Positions 1-6,083 of a stretch of DNA of 7,743 nt are shown here, piece after piece (within the stretch, counting starts at the first letter, position 1; every line of letters starts with the position of its first letter). The notes beneath the pieces are model-generated. The model had not been told where the DNA came from. It searched no databases and was given only the letters and a program-made list of their open reading frames with translations. Position numbers and translations under genes: made by a program. This DNA comes from Alphaproteobacteria bacterium (GTDB lineage: Bacteria; Pseudomonadota; Alphaproteobacteria; Micavibrionales; Micavibrionaceae). The stretch spans positions 1-7,743 of the forward strand of contig JAGLKS010000191.1 in assembly GCA_023140905.1 (NCBI GenBank), written 5' to 3'.

Positions 1-1007
1 ACGGAACTTAAATCGCCCATGATGTGCAATTTTGTATTTGGTTGGGATGTCCCTACACCGACACCTCCCGGATTGGTATTGTAAATATAAGATTCTCCTG
101 TATCACCTGCCATCGAGCCTTCCCAAAGGGCACTTATGCCCCTGCCTTTGTAATATAAATAATCATCGTAATAATCATTGTTATCAGCTAAAGATAAAAT
201 ACCCTTGATAAAAATAGCATCATTATTATCACAGTTTTCTGTTTCTATTTTACCCTTCCCATTATAAAGCCCCTCATCAGGAATTGTATCCGGGACACCG
301 CCTGTCGTAGACGGAACAAAGCAGTTTTCAAGAGCTTGTCCTTCTTTGCTATGTCCTCCCATACCATCAAGGCCATGTGAGAAAATGACAAATTGTCCTT
401 CTTTGTCTGGAATCATAACGCTAGTTAAATTTTCATCAAGAACTGAAATAGAGCCAGTCATTGGATCAAAAGGTGTTATCAAGTTATTATCGGAATTGGC
501 TTTTGTTAGACGTTCAGTGACCGCATAAGTGATTAATGTCCCATATCCATCGACTCTGTGTAATACTTTAAACGGCGTACTTTTAACTTTTTCAGCCAGA
601 TCCCGGAAGGGTAATACACCAATCATAACAACATCTTTATGGCCATTATTGTCACCGTCGCGACTGTTTGTTGTTGTACAGGAAATACCATCAGGAATGT
701 TTGTGCAGGCATCAGCATTAAAGCCGGATTCTTCGTCGTCACGGCATGATGAGCGGCCATAATCAGAATCTCCGGGTGCTGCTTCAGGGTTAGCAGGGCA
801 GGGGTAATAACCGTTTAATCCAGCATATTCTTCAAGCGCGTCATAAGCCATCTCAAGATTTTCGATGGTTGTTTTATGCTCTGCAGACTTCATATAAATA
901 TTTACAAATCGTGCGATACCCATCATCGATATACCACTAATAAGTAAGACAGCCGCAATCTCAATAAGAGTAAAACCTTTTTGCATTCTATATTTTTTCC
1001 CAGCCAC
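1..1007 (-). CDS. Prepilin-like large surface protein C (3' end outside window)
   Basis: This is a type IV prepilin-like protein, probably exported and processed by a prepilin peptidase and then built into or onto a pilus-like filament. I chose a GTG start at 1007 because AAAGGA (1015-1020) lies 7 bases before it; it gives the basic leader MAGKKYRMQKG before FTLIE, with cleavage after Gly11 and Glu at mature position 5. An ATG at 986 would leave only a four-residue leader. A hydrophobic helix covers roughly residues 12-32. The ectodomain carries the motifs shared with its two neighbours: YPCP (68-71), VLPF (131-134), YAVT (161-164), FVIFSHG (206-212) and ENC (257-259). A DxDxNxxxD loop at 117-125 resembles a calcium-binding loop. 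Near the window edge, VGVGTSQP (316-323) followed by KLHIMGDL matches a tail-fibre-like GIGT motif. No stop occurs in the 335 codons seen, so the total length is unknown. The precise function is not recognised; minor pilin or pilus-borne adhesin is an inference. Confidence 0.85.
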   Translation of the reverse strand, partial: MAGKKYRMQKGFTLIEIAAVLLISGISMMGIARFVNIYMKSAEHKTTIENLEMAYDALEEYAGLNGYYPCPANPEAAPGDSDYGRSSCRDDEESGFNADACTNIPDGISCTTTNSRDGDNNGHKDVVMIGVLPFRDLAEKVKSTPFKVLHRVDGYGTLITYAVTERLTKANSDNNLITPFDPMTGSISVLDENLTSVMIPDKEGQFVIFSHGLDGMGGHSKEGQALENCFVPSTTGGVPDTIPDEGLYNGKGKIETENCDNNDAIFIKGILSLADNNDYYDDYLYYKGRGISALWEGSMAGDTGESYIYNTNPGGVGVGTSQPNTKLHIMGDLSS

Positions 1008-1014
1008 AAACGAA

Positions 1015-1020
1015 TCCTTT
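1015..1020 (-). promoter_or_regulatory. Ribosome binding site deciding the GTG start of gene C
   Basis: On the minus strand this reads AAAGGA, followed by 7 bases and then GTG. The alternative ATG at 986 has only GGGA about 11 bases upstream. The spacing favours the GTG start, which also gives the leader several basic residues, as is usual for prepilins. Confidence 0.5.
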
Positions 1021-1045
1021 ACTACTTTTTTGTTTATAACAAGAC

Positions 1046-1085
1046 TGTGCTGAAATCATTAAACACACAATAAAGACGCAGCACA
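1046..1085 (-). other. Weak stem-loop between genes B and C
   Basis: In the 88-base gap after the stop of gene B, TGTGCTG (minus strand, 1079-1085) can pair with CAGCACA (1046-1052) around a 26-base loop. No run of T follows directly, so this is not a standard intrinsic terminator. It may partly separate expression of B and C, or may be chance; no promoter was seen in this gap. Confidence 0.2.
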
Positions 1086-1095
1086 ATCGATCAAA

Positions 1096-1983
1096 TTAGT
1101 CTGTTTGCATAACACAAGGACAGTTTTTCCAGACATTATATTTTTCTGAGCCCAATATAACGTGGCAATTGAGAGAAGCCTCTGAGTCACATACACATGA
1201 GGAGTTAACTTTTTCACCATAAGCATATTTTTTGCTTTCAGGAGCTCCCGCTGCTTGCCACTTACATCCATGACAATCTTCCTCTATAAGCTCCCATTTA
1301 CTTTCTTCTTCCCAAGCGCCGTCTCCACCATTGAGGTTACAATCCCACTCAACCAAATAGGTTTTTCCAGTGCCTTTTGTACCATTGTCACAGTCTTTAA
1401 TCTTTTTTGTTGTTCGTGTGTCATCACATTCACAATCAGGAATTGGACTATATGCAACTTTATCTTGCAATTCACCGGGGTCAGGAATTTTATTGTCATA
1501 TGAGTCAGTTACATAAGAACTTGGACATGAAAAATCTTGTATGGAAAGTGCTTTCACGCCAGTCTGAGGATAAGTATTTCCATTACTATCTGTCCAGTTC
1601 CAGCTGTTTGTTTTTCCAGTACTACAATAAGAACGATCTATGCTAGTGTTTTCGTTACAAGAACAATCTGCACTTACTTCGCTTGGTGTGCTTGATTTAA
1701 CCGGATTGCCGTCGGCGTCACAGTCGATATTATATTCCTTAGTAACATATCCGTTCAAGCCTGTAACTTTTTTGGCCCCGGTAAGTTCTTCATAATAATC
1801 ATTACAATGCATCCATTCTTTAGTCTTTGTTCCCGGCACGCACCCACAAAAAGCCACATCATAAATCACTGTCCATGTATGATCTGTCTGTGGGCAACTA
1901 TGTCTCAAAATTCTAACATTTTCCCCCTCAAACATTCCGGGACAGTTATAAGTTTCGACTTTATAATCTTCACGACACCAGCA
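1096..1983 (-). repeat. Five degenerate CxC Cys-rich protein repeats in B
   Basis: In protein B, CxC pairs occur at residues 553/555, 598/600, 659/661, 736/738 and 815/817. Each is followed by a Cys after 10, 11, 10, 11 and 7 residues (C566, C612, C672, C750, C825), and then by another Cys (C582, C640, C705, C767, C840) before the next unit. Unit lengths are 45, 61, 77 and 79 residues. Extra pairs C789/C792 and C840/C842 fit less well. The regular spacing suggests small disulfide-stabilised domains in tandem. The repeat is visible in the protein and too diverged to be a clear DNA repeat. Confidence 0.7.
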
Positions 1984-3639
1984 TTCATGTTTTGAAGTAT
2001 TATTTTCTGGATCATCCTTCTTATAGGTATTATAAACTTTATAAGTGGCAGAAAAGTTCCCATACGATTTGGGAAAAAGGGGAGAAGAGGTCGGGTAACG
2101 GCGTCTGTGTGCGTTATAGTGTTTCCATTTTCCTTTTTTACAAACATGAATATCTCTAACGAGCGTGTCCTCATCTGTGTAGGAGCTTCCACAATCACCA
2201 ACGGTTCTCTTTTCTGCATTAATGGAGTCTATAAGAGCTCTAACCTCATCCACAGAAGTCATTTTTGGAACTCTTTCGTCAAAATAATTGTAGTCATAAT
2301 CAGGTAGGTTTCTACATTCGCCAGAATAAACCAAGCCATACCCCCCTGAGGAGGCTTTATCAAGTTTGGCAGGATCGCCACAAGTTGTTTCTATATTTTC
2401 TTCCTGACATTCTGAAGACGGAGAAATACATTTCACACTGCCGTCACTATTGATGCCTTGTACAAAAGAATCTTTTGGACAAAGAGAGAAAATTTCATCG
2501 TTACATACAAGCTGGCCATTTGCGATAGCTGTTATAAAGTCATCTTTTCCCTTTCCATCAGAAGGGGTATAACAGCTCATTCCTTCGTTGTTAGTTTCAG
2601 CTTCGTAAGGTGTGCCTATTTCTTTATTAAGCGTCCCGGCAATCATTTCAGGTTCAAAACATTCATCATTAGAGGTACAGAGCTGCTCAGAGCCAAAGGA
2701 TCCGGTGGCGTAAATTGAGCCAGTATTAGCCGTTGTTTCTCCAATAGCTGTTTGTGAAGAAGAGCTTAAATCATCGCTCATTGACGCGCCAATAGCTATG
2801 CTATTTGTATTTTTTAAGTGAATAGCATCATCATCATCCGCGGAAATTTGCCATTCTGATGGAGTAACAGATGTATAAAAACTAACCCGGTCATCGAAAT
2901 CATCTTTATCATAATCACCAGAAGCGAAAGTAGCATCGTTATTGCAATTTTCTTTTTCTGCTGCTGTTCCGTTGCCACAATTTAATCCAATAGAACCGCT
3001 TCGGCTAACAGCACCAACTTGGTTTTTTCCATGTGAAACAATAACAAAATGAGCTGTTTCCGCAGGTTTAACAAGCGACTCACTCATATTTTGTGCATTA
3101 AGAACGCCAATACCACCAGCAGATAAATCAAATGTGACATTGGATGTTAAGTCTAGTGTAACGGCATATAAATATCGGTTTTTATAAGAATCGAAAACTT
3201 GGTTTTCTTGTAGATTTAATGTTTTATATGGAATAGAGCCTACAAGCACATTTTTCCCAACAGAGTTTTGATAATTACATATGCCATCGGCGCATGTTCC
3301 AGAAGCGGGGGGGGATACGGAAGTACAATTATCTGCTGCAAATTCAAAGCCGTAAGTTGTATCACCGGGTTTTGCACTTGTTGGTGAAGGACATGGATAA
3401 CGACCATAAATAGCACGATATCCGCCTACGGCATTAGTAACCTCAAAATAGACTTCGTCTTCAATTTCTTCCCAGTCTTGTTCTATGCGATATTGATGGT
3501 ACATCTGTGCTGCCGGTGCAGCAACAAGACCGATCATAATCAACACCATAGAAACTTCAAGTATTGAAAAGCCTTGTTGTCGAAATGTTCTAAAAGCAGG
3601 CATCAATGCCTTAAGTATTACTGAGAAAAAGCAACGCAT
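1096..3639 (-). CDS. Prepilin-like giant Cys-rich surface protein B (847 aa)
   Basis: This is a type IV prepilin-like protein about five times longer than a usual pilin. The leader MRCFFSVILKALMPAFRTFRQQG ends at Gly23, followed by FSILE with Glu at mature position 5 and a hydrophobic helix to about residue 45. The ATG at 3639 is supported by GGAG 8 bases upstream; an in-frame ATG at 3603 (MPAFRTFRQQG leader) is an alternative. The pilin-type ectodomain has YPCP (81-84), SIPY (135-138), YAVT (158-161), FVIVSHG (198-204) and ENC (230-232), then an acidic DxDxDxxxD loop (242-250). Residues 320-404 form a Cys-containing module shared with the end of gene A. The remaining 440 or so residues match no family I recognise; they contain five CxC repeats from residue 553 on, likely disulfide-bonded outside the cell. 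A C8 tract falls in codons 109-111. The start overlaps the end of gene A by 22 bases, suggesting coupled translation. A pilus-tip adhesin role is inferred from architecture only. Confidence 0.88.
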   Translation of the reverse strand: MRCFFSVILKALMPAFRTFRQQGFSILEVSMVLIMIGLVAAPAAQMYHQYRIEQDWEEIEDEVYFEVTNAVGGYRAIYGRYPCPSPTSAKPGDTTYGFEFAADNCTSVSPPASGTCADGICNYQNSVGKNVLVGSIPYKTLNLQENQVFDSYKNRYLYAVTLDLTSNVTFDLSAGGIGVLNAQNMSESLVKPAETAHFVIVSHGKNQVGAVSRSGSIGLNCGNGTAAEKENCNNDATFASGDYDKDDFDDRVSFYTSVTPSEWQISADDDDAIHLKNTNSIAIGASMSDDLSSSSQTAIGETTANTGSIYATGSFGSEQLCTSNDECFEPEMIAGTLNKEIGTPYEAETNNEGMSCYTPSDGKGKDDFITAIANGQLVCNDEIFSLCPKDSFVQGINSDGSVKCISPSSECQEENIETTCGDPAKLDKASSGGYGLVYSGECRNLPDYDYNYFDERVPKMTSVDEVRALIDSINAEKRTVGDCGSSYTDEDTLVRDIHVCKKGKWKHYNAHRRRYPTSSPLFPKSYGNFSATYKVYNTYKKDDPENNTSKHECWCREDYKVETYNCPGMFEGENVRILRHSCPQTDHTWTVIYDVAFCGCVPGTKTKEWMHCNDYYEELTGAKKVTGLNGYVTKEYNIDCDADGNPVKSSTPSEVSADCSCNENTSIDRSYCSTGKTNSWNWTDSNGNTYPQTGVKALSIQDFSCPSSYVTDSYDNKIPDPGELQDKVAYSPIPDCECDDTRTTKKIKDCDNGTKGTGKTYLVEWDCNLNGGDGAWEEESKWELIEEDCHGCKWQAAGAPESKKYAYGEKVNSSCVCDSEASLNCHVILGSEKYNVWKNCPCVMQTD
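2428..2682 (-). repeat. Shared LC-CF-IAG module, copy in gene B
   Basis: Residues 320-404 of B contain LCTSNDECFEPEMIAG, then a Cys (C356), a NGQLVCN segment, and CPKDSFVQGINSDGSVKC. The same order of motifs ends protein A. The module sits between the pilin-type domain and the CxC repeats, and looks like a linker or small disulfide-bonded domain used in both proteins. No family name is known to me. Confidence 0.6.
3307..3314 (-). repeat. C8 homopolymer tract inside gene B
   Basis: Eight consecutive G on the plus strand read as C8 in the coding strand (codons TCC CCC CCC). Loss of one C leads to a TAG about 22 codons later; gain of one C leads to a TAA about 11 codons later. Either slip would leave a truncated product of roughly 120-135 residues. 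In an AT-rich surface-protein gene this is a candidate contingency tract. Confidence 0.6.
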
Positions 3640-5018
3640 AATAAATCTCCATTAGAATCAATTCCTGTGGCATAATATCCAGTGCCACAATCTTTTTCAC
3701 CAAATATGGTATTATTAACCTGTAAAGCATCACCATCACCACTATTACAACCTACAGAGTTATCGGAAATACGAAGAACGGCACGATTTACGCCGTTACT
3801 TGAATCTGCATCATATAAAGAATCTGCATTGCAATTCATTTCATCGACTTCCCCGGCAATAATTTGGGGGTCGAAGCATGCTCCATCTTCATTACATAAA
3901 CTATCAGCTTGAACCTTTCCGCCAAAGGTAGTTCCATCTGGTTTTGTAGCGGTTTCTGCAGTAACATCTCCAACGATCATCAACGTAACCTCATCATAAG
4001 GTGTGCCGGGATCTGTTGTTCCTATCCCTACTTTTGTTGCTTGTGTTAAAACAAAATTGATATCTGAAGCAGATTCATAAAGCGCATTATCTTCATGTTG
4101 GAACCATATGTTAGCTGGAGGAGATGATTGCTGTGTTGTCATATCATCAAAATAGTATTTTTCGAAATCTTCCCCGGTATCAGTATCTTTGCTTGTAGAA
4201 AGAGAATATGCAGAAATATCACTGTCATGAGGATCTTCTCGAGCAAAGAAAATATTGTCAAAATTACAATTTTCATACTCATATCTTTCATTAGTGTCTC
4301 CACATTCGGATAGAGCCCGTCCTGAATTATTGTAACCACCAATTCCATCTTCTCCGGTCGAGAAAACAAAGATTTCGTATAATGCTATTGAAGAGCCACC
4401 AGATGAAAGCACAATATCAGGAGCACCATTATCACCGGTTGTTCCAGCCGCTATTTTCTTTGGATCATCAACACACATAACCTGAATTGAGCCATTACCA
4501 TTTACATATGTTGTTGGATCAGTTTGTCTGTGTGTTACAGCATATATAAGCTTGTTCTTCCAGGAATCTAAAGCATTTTCCTGTGACATTTTTAAATCAG
4601 CAAAAGGTAACCCTCCAATAATAGTGGCATCGGAGGAGGTGCTGGTTTTACAAATTCCGTCATCTTCAAACCATGTAGTGTTGGTGCATAATTTTATGCC
4701 GTTTAAATCACTACAATCTCCAGCTACACCAAATCCTGTATCACCATTTTTCAGAGAAAGATCGGTAGGACATGGATAGGAAGAATGTCCGCTTATATAA
4801 TACCGGTTAACACCTTCCAATGTTGTTGACAAAGCACCTAGATCATTTTCATAGGACGCTTTCATAAGATTAGTGCGATATGCACGAAGGACAGGCAAGG
4901 CAAGAAGACCCAGAACAGCAATGGCTATAGCCATTTCTATCAAAGACAACCCGCCCTGTTTTCCAAAAAAGCGGTTTGTTGTTTTTCGTTTATCTAAAAG
5001 AAACATTTTTTTACGCAT
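3618..5018 (-). CDS. Prepilin-like large surface protein A (466 aa)
   Basis: This is a type IV prepilin-like protein, first gene of the pilin cluster. Numbered from ATG 5018, the leader is 23 residues (MRKKMFLLDKRKTTNRFFGKQGG), rich in Lys and Arg. Cleavage is expected after Gly23, followed by LSLIE with Glu at mature position 5 and a hydrophobic helix to about residue 44. The open frame runs back to 5162, but the TATAAT box at 5077-5082 and the lack of a ribosome site argue against that start; ATG 5033 is a close alternative, and GAAG 9 bases before 5018 is only a weak site. The ectodomain shows YPCP (81-84), GLPF (136-139), YAVT (159-162), FVFSTG (217-222) and ENC (249-251), then VGIGTTDP (330-337) with a following IVGDV, a pattern seen in tail-fibre-like surface proteins. 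Residues 374-461 are the Cys module shared with B, and the protein ends directly after it. Likely a minor pilin or pilus-associated adhesin; the exact role is not recognised. Confidence 0.87.
   Translation of the reverse strand: MRKKMFLLDKRKTTNRFFGKQGGLSLIEMAIAIAVLGLLALPVLRAYRTNLMKASYENDLGALSTTLEGVNRYYISGHSSYPCPTDLSLKNGDTGFGVAGDCSDLNGIKLCTNTTWFEDDGICKTSTSSDATIIGGLPFADLKMSQENALDSWKNKLIYAVTHRQTDPTTYVNGNGSIQVMCVDDPKKIAAGTTGDNGAPDIVLSSGGSSIALYEIFVFSTGEDGIGGYNNSGRALSECGDTNERYEYENCNFDNIFFAREDPHDSDISAYSLSTSKDTDTGEDFEKYYFDDMTTQQSSPPANIWFQHEDNALYESASDINFVLTQATKVGIGTTDPGTPYDEVTLMIVGDVTAETATKPDGTTFGGKVQADSLCNEDGACFDPQIIAGEVDEMNCNADSLYDADSSNGVNRAVLRISDNSVGCNSGDGDALQVNNTIFGEKDCGTGYYATGIDSNGDLLCVAFSQ
3636..3899 (-). 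repeat. Shared LC-CF-IAG module, copy in gene A
   Basis: From residue 374 of A the sequence reads LCNEDGACFDPQIIAG, followed by a MNC segment, a GCN segment and CGTGYYATGIDSNGDLLC, then the stop five codons later. The matching region of B keeps the LC..D.CF.P..IAG core, the spacing of later Cys and the G-I-(N/D)-S-(D/N)-G ending. The similarity suggests duplication of a whole prepilin gene with later extension of B. Confidence 0.6.
3647..3650 (-). promoter_or_regulatory. Ribosome binding site of gene B within gene A
   Basis: The minus strand reads GGAG, then ATTTATT, then ATG at 3639. This strong site lies within the last codons of gene A, so ribosomes finishing A at 3618 pass over it, which favours coupled translation of A and B. 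It supports the long 23-residue leader over the shorter one. Confidence 0.6.
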
Positions 5019-5076
5019 AAGACCAAACTTCATAATATGAGCAATCAATTTAAATTTTAGCATAAATTTAGTTAAA

Positions 5077-5082
5077 ATTATA
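5077..5082 (-). promoter_or_regulatory. Possible -10 box of the prepilin operon
   Basis: The minus strand reads a perfect TATAAT. Transcription would begin near 5070, giving a leader of about 35-50 bases before the ATG codons at 5033 or 5018. No good -35 match is found 16-18 bases upstream (the nearest, TTACAA, is 20 bases away), so an activator or another sigma factor may be needed, or the match may be chance in AT-rich DNA. Confidence 0.35.
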
Positions 5083-5251
5083 TGAAAGTTTTTCCTATTA
5101 ACTTGTAATAAAAACTCGTGGATTAAAGCTAAGGATGGGTGTACGTAAAACGCAAAAAGCAAATTTTGCCGTTCAAATTACTATAATTACAAAGAGAATA
5201 GCCCCTTAATTTTTAGTCTCAAAATGAATATTGGCAGATGAAATATGGATT

Positions 5252-5773
5252 CTAACGCAGAACTTCCAAATCCACAGCTTCGCGTCCTTTATCAACAATT
5301 TTTAAAGTAACACGGACACGTTGACCTGCTTCCAGAGCTTCTATTTCCAGCTTATCTAATAAAGTTTTATGGATAAAAACATCTTTCATGCCGTCGTCAG
5401 GAATAATAAAACCAAAGCCTTTTTCCGGCTTGTACCACTTAACCAGACCGCCCATAGCAACAGTTCCGGTTTCTTTATCCATTTCCGGCATTGTGCTAAG
5501 TGCGCCTTTATCAATGACTTCGATTACTTCTCTTACCTGACAACCTTTGTCTCCAGTAACAATTTTGCACAATAAAATTGCTCCTTCACCGATAGAATGA
5601 AGCCCTGATTGCTGTAATGTGGTAATGTGTAAAAAAGCATCATAGGAGCCATCTTCCGGGACAAGGAATCCGAATCCTTTTGCGCCATTAAACCATTTCA
5701 GGTGCAATTTCGCAGTAGAAAGCTCATCCTGCGGAGTCGCAGCCTGAGTGTTTTGAACATTATTTTGTAACAT
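5252..5773 (-). CDS. Double cold-shock-domain protein (173 aa)
   Basis: This is a cytoplasmic nucleic-acid-binding protein with two cold-shock domains. Such domains bind single-stranded RNA or DNA and can act as RNA chaperones or antiterminators. Domain 1 covers about residues 22-88, with RNP1-like KGFGFL (32-37) and RNP2-like DAFLHI (45-50). Domain 2 covers about 107-172, with KGFGFI (118-123) and DVFIHK (131-136). The first 20 residues are polar and rich in Gln and Asn, and a short acidic linker joins the domains. Domain 2 is closer to the canonical sequence (GLVKWYKPEKGFGFI) than domain 1. The ATG at 5773 has AAAGG (5780-5784) 6 bases upstream. This two-domain form is common in Alphaproteobacteria, unlike the single-domain 70-residue CspA. 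A 310-base gap upstream could hold a structured leader affecting expression with temperature, but this is not shown. The neighbouring prepilin genes are probably a separate unit. Confidence 0.93.
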   Translation of the reverse strand: MLQNNVQNTQAATPQDELSTAKLHLKWFNGAKGFGFLVPEDGSYDAFLHITTLQQSGLHSIGEGAILLCKIVTGDKGCQVREVIEVIDKGALSTMPEMDKETGTVAMGGLVKWYKPEKGFGFIIPDDGMKDVFIHKTLLDKLEIEALEAGQRVRVTLKIVDKGREAVDLEVLR

Positions 5774-5779
5774 AGAACG

Positions 5780-5784
5780 CCTTT
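5780..5784 (-). promoter_or_regulatory. Ribosome binding site of the cold-shock gene
   Basis: The minus strand reads AAAGG, then CGTTCT, then ATG at 5773. The 6-base spacing supports this start; no other in-frame start lies closer to domain 1. Confidence 0.6.
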
Positions 5785-5854
5785 ATTTTTTACTCGAACA
5801 TAAGTATCTAAAGAATTGTTACGCAGGGGAAACTCGAGTTATACACAAGCAAGA

Positions 5855-5875
5855 ATGGAGCGTGGAATGCTCCAT
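5855..5875 (-). other. Stem-loop upstream of the cold-shock gene
   Basis: ATGGAGC and GCTCCAT form a perfect 7-bp stem around a 7-base loop. On the minus strand it is followed by TCTTGCTTGTG, which is T-rich but not a T run. It may end the pheT transcript weakly or be a structural part of the cold-shock mRNA leader. Confidence 0.35.
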
Positions 5876-5880
5876 GCACA

Positions 5881-5980
5881 ATAGTGCCTGATTTTAAATA
5901 GAAAATCCAGAGCGTTTTTCTGCGTGGAGATAAGGTGTTGATTTTTAACAAAGAATTAAGGGGCTGCGTCTGCGGAGATA
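5881..5980. repeat. Imperfect 50-base tandem repeat
   Basis: Two adjacent 50-base segments (5881-5930 and 5931-5980) share ordered blocks at the same period: TGATTTT at 5889 and 5939, and TCTGCG followed by GAGATA at 5919 and 5969. The rest is diverged. It may be an old duplication, a repeated RNA element, or chance. Confidence 0.3.
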
Positions 5981-6024
5981 GACTCATACAATCATAATCA
6001 GGCATATCTTTGTGTATAAGACGT

Positions 6025-6059
6025 GCAACCCGGCTAATGAAAACATTGTAATCGGTTGC
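6025..6059 (-). other. Stem-loop after pheT
   Basis: About 25 bases after the pheT stop, GCAACC (minus strand, 6054-6059) pairs with GGTTGC (6025-6030); inside, AATG pairs with CATT around a TTTT loop, separated by an unpaired internal region. No T run follows, so it is not a standard terminator, but it could protect or end the pheT message. Confidence 0.3.
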
Positions 6060-6083
6060 TCTTGGGGTTTTTGCTCATTAAAG

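Larger units (their letters stand above)
5774..6083 (-). other. 310-base intergenic region, possible structured leader
   Basis: This gap between pheT and the cold-shock gene contains no recognised RNA gene. It holds two hairpins (6025-6059 and 5855-5875), a 50-base imperfect tandem repeat (5881-5980) and a 9-base inverted repeat (5885-5893 with 5996-6004). A 65-codon frame (5808-6005, minus) is open but has no good ribosome site and no family resemblance I can name. No convincing promoter pair was found; GATACT near 5805 is a weak -10 candidate. The region could hold the end of the pheT transcript plus a long 5' leader of the cold-shock gene. Confidence 0.4.

Noticed and set aside
346..762. 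Plus-strand open frames opposite gene C, and similar frames opposite the other genes
   Set aside because: They lie antisense to well-supported coding regions, lack ribosome sites and show no protein family features.
2341..2346. Run of six C (G6 in the coding strand) in gene B
   Set aside because: Too short to suggest slippage without other evidence.
1096..3639. PilV-type shufflon adhesin with invertible 3' segments
   Set aside because: The long pilin-like architecture recalls PilV, but no repeated inversion sites, no partial 3' segments and no recombinase gene were seen in the window.
5019..5162. Open reading frame upstream of the chosen start of protein A (extra 48 residues)
   Set aside because: It would make a 71-residue leader with no ribosome site, and a TATAAT box at 5077-5082 lies inside it. 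A short basic leader from 5018 or 5033 is more like known prepilins.
5799..5810. Promoter of the cold-shock gene with GATACT as -10
   Set aside because: Only 4 of 6 bases fit and no acceptable -35 element lies at the right distance.
5200..5965. 11-base inverted repeat (5200-5210 and 5955-5965) flanking the cold-shock gene
   Set aside because: Several 11-base inverted matches are expected by chance in a window of this size, and there is no other sign of a mobile element.
5808..6005. 65-codon minus-strand frame in the gap after pheT
   Set aside because: No good ribosome site, no recognised family, and it overlaps the hairpins and the 50-base repeat. It may be real but the sequence does not support it.
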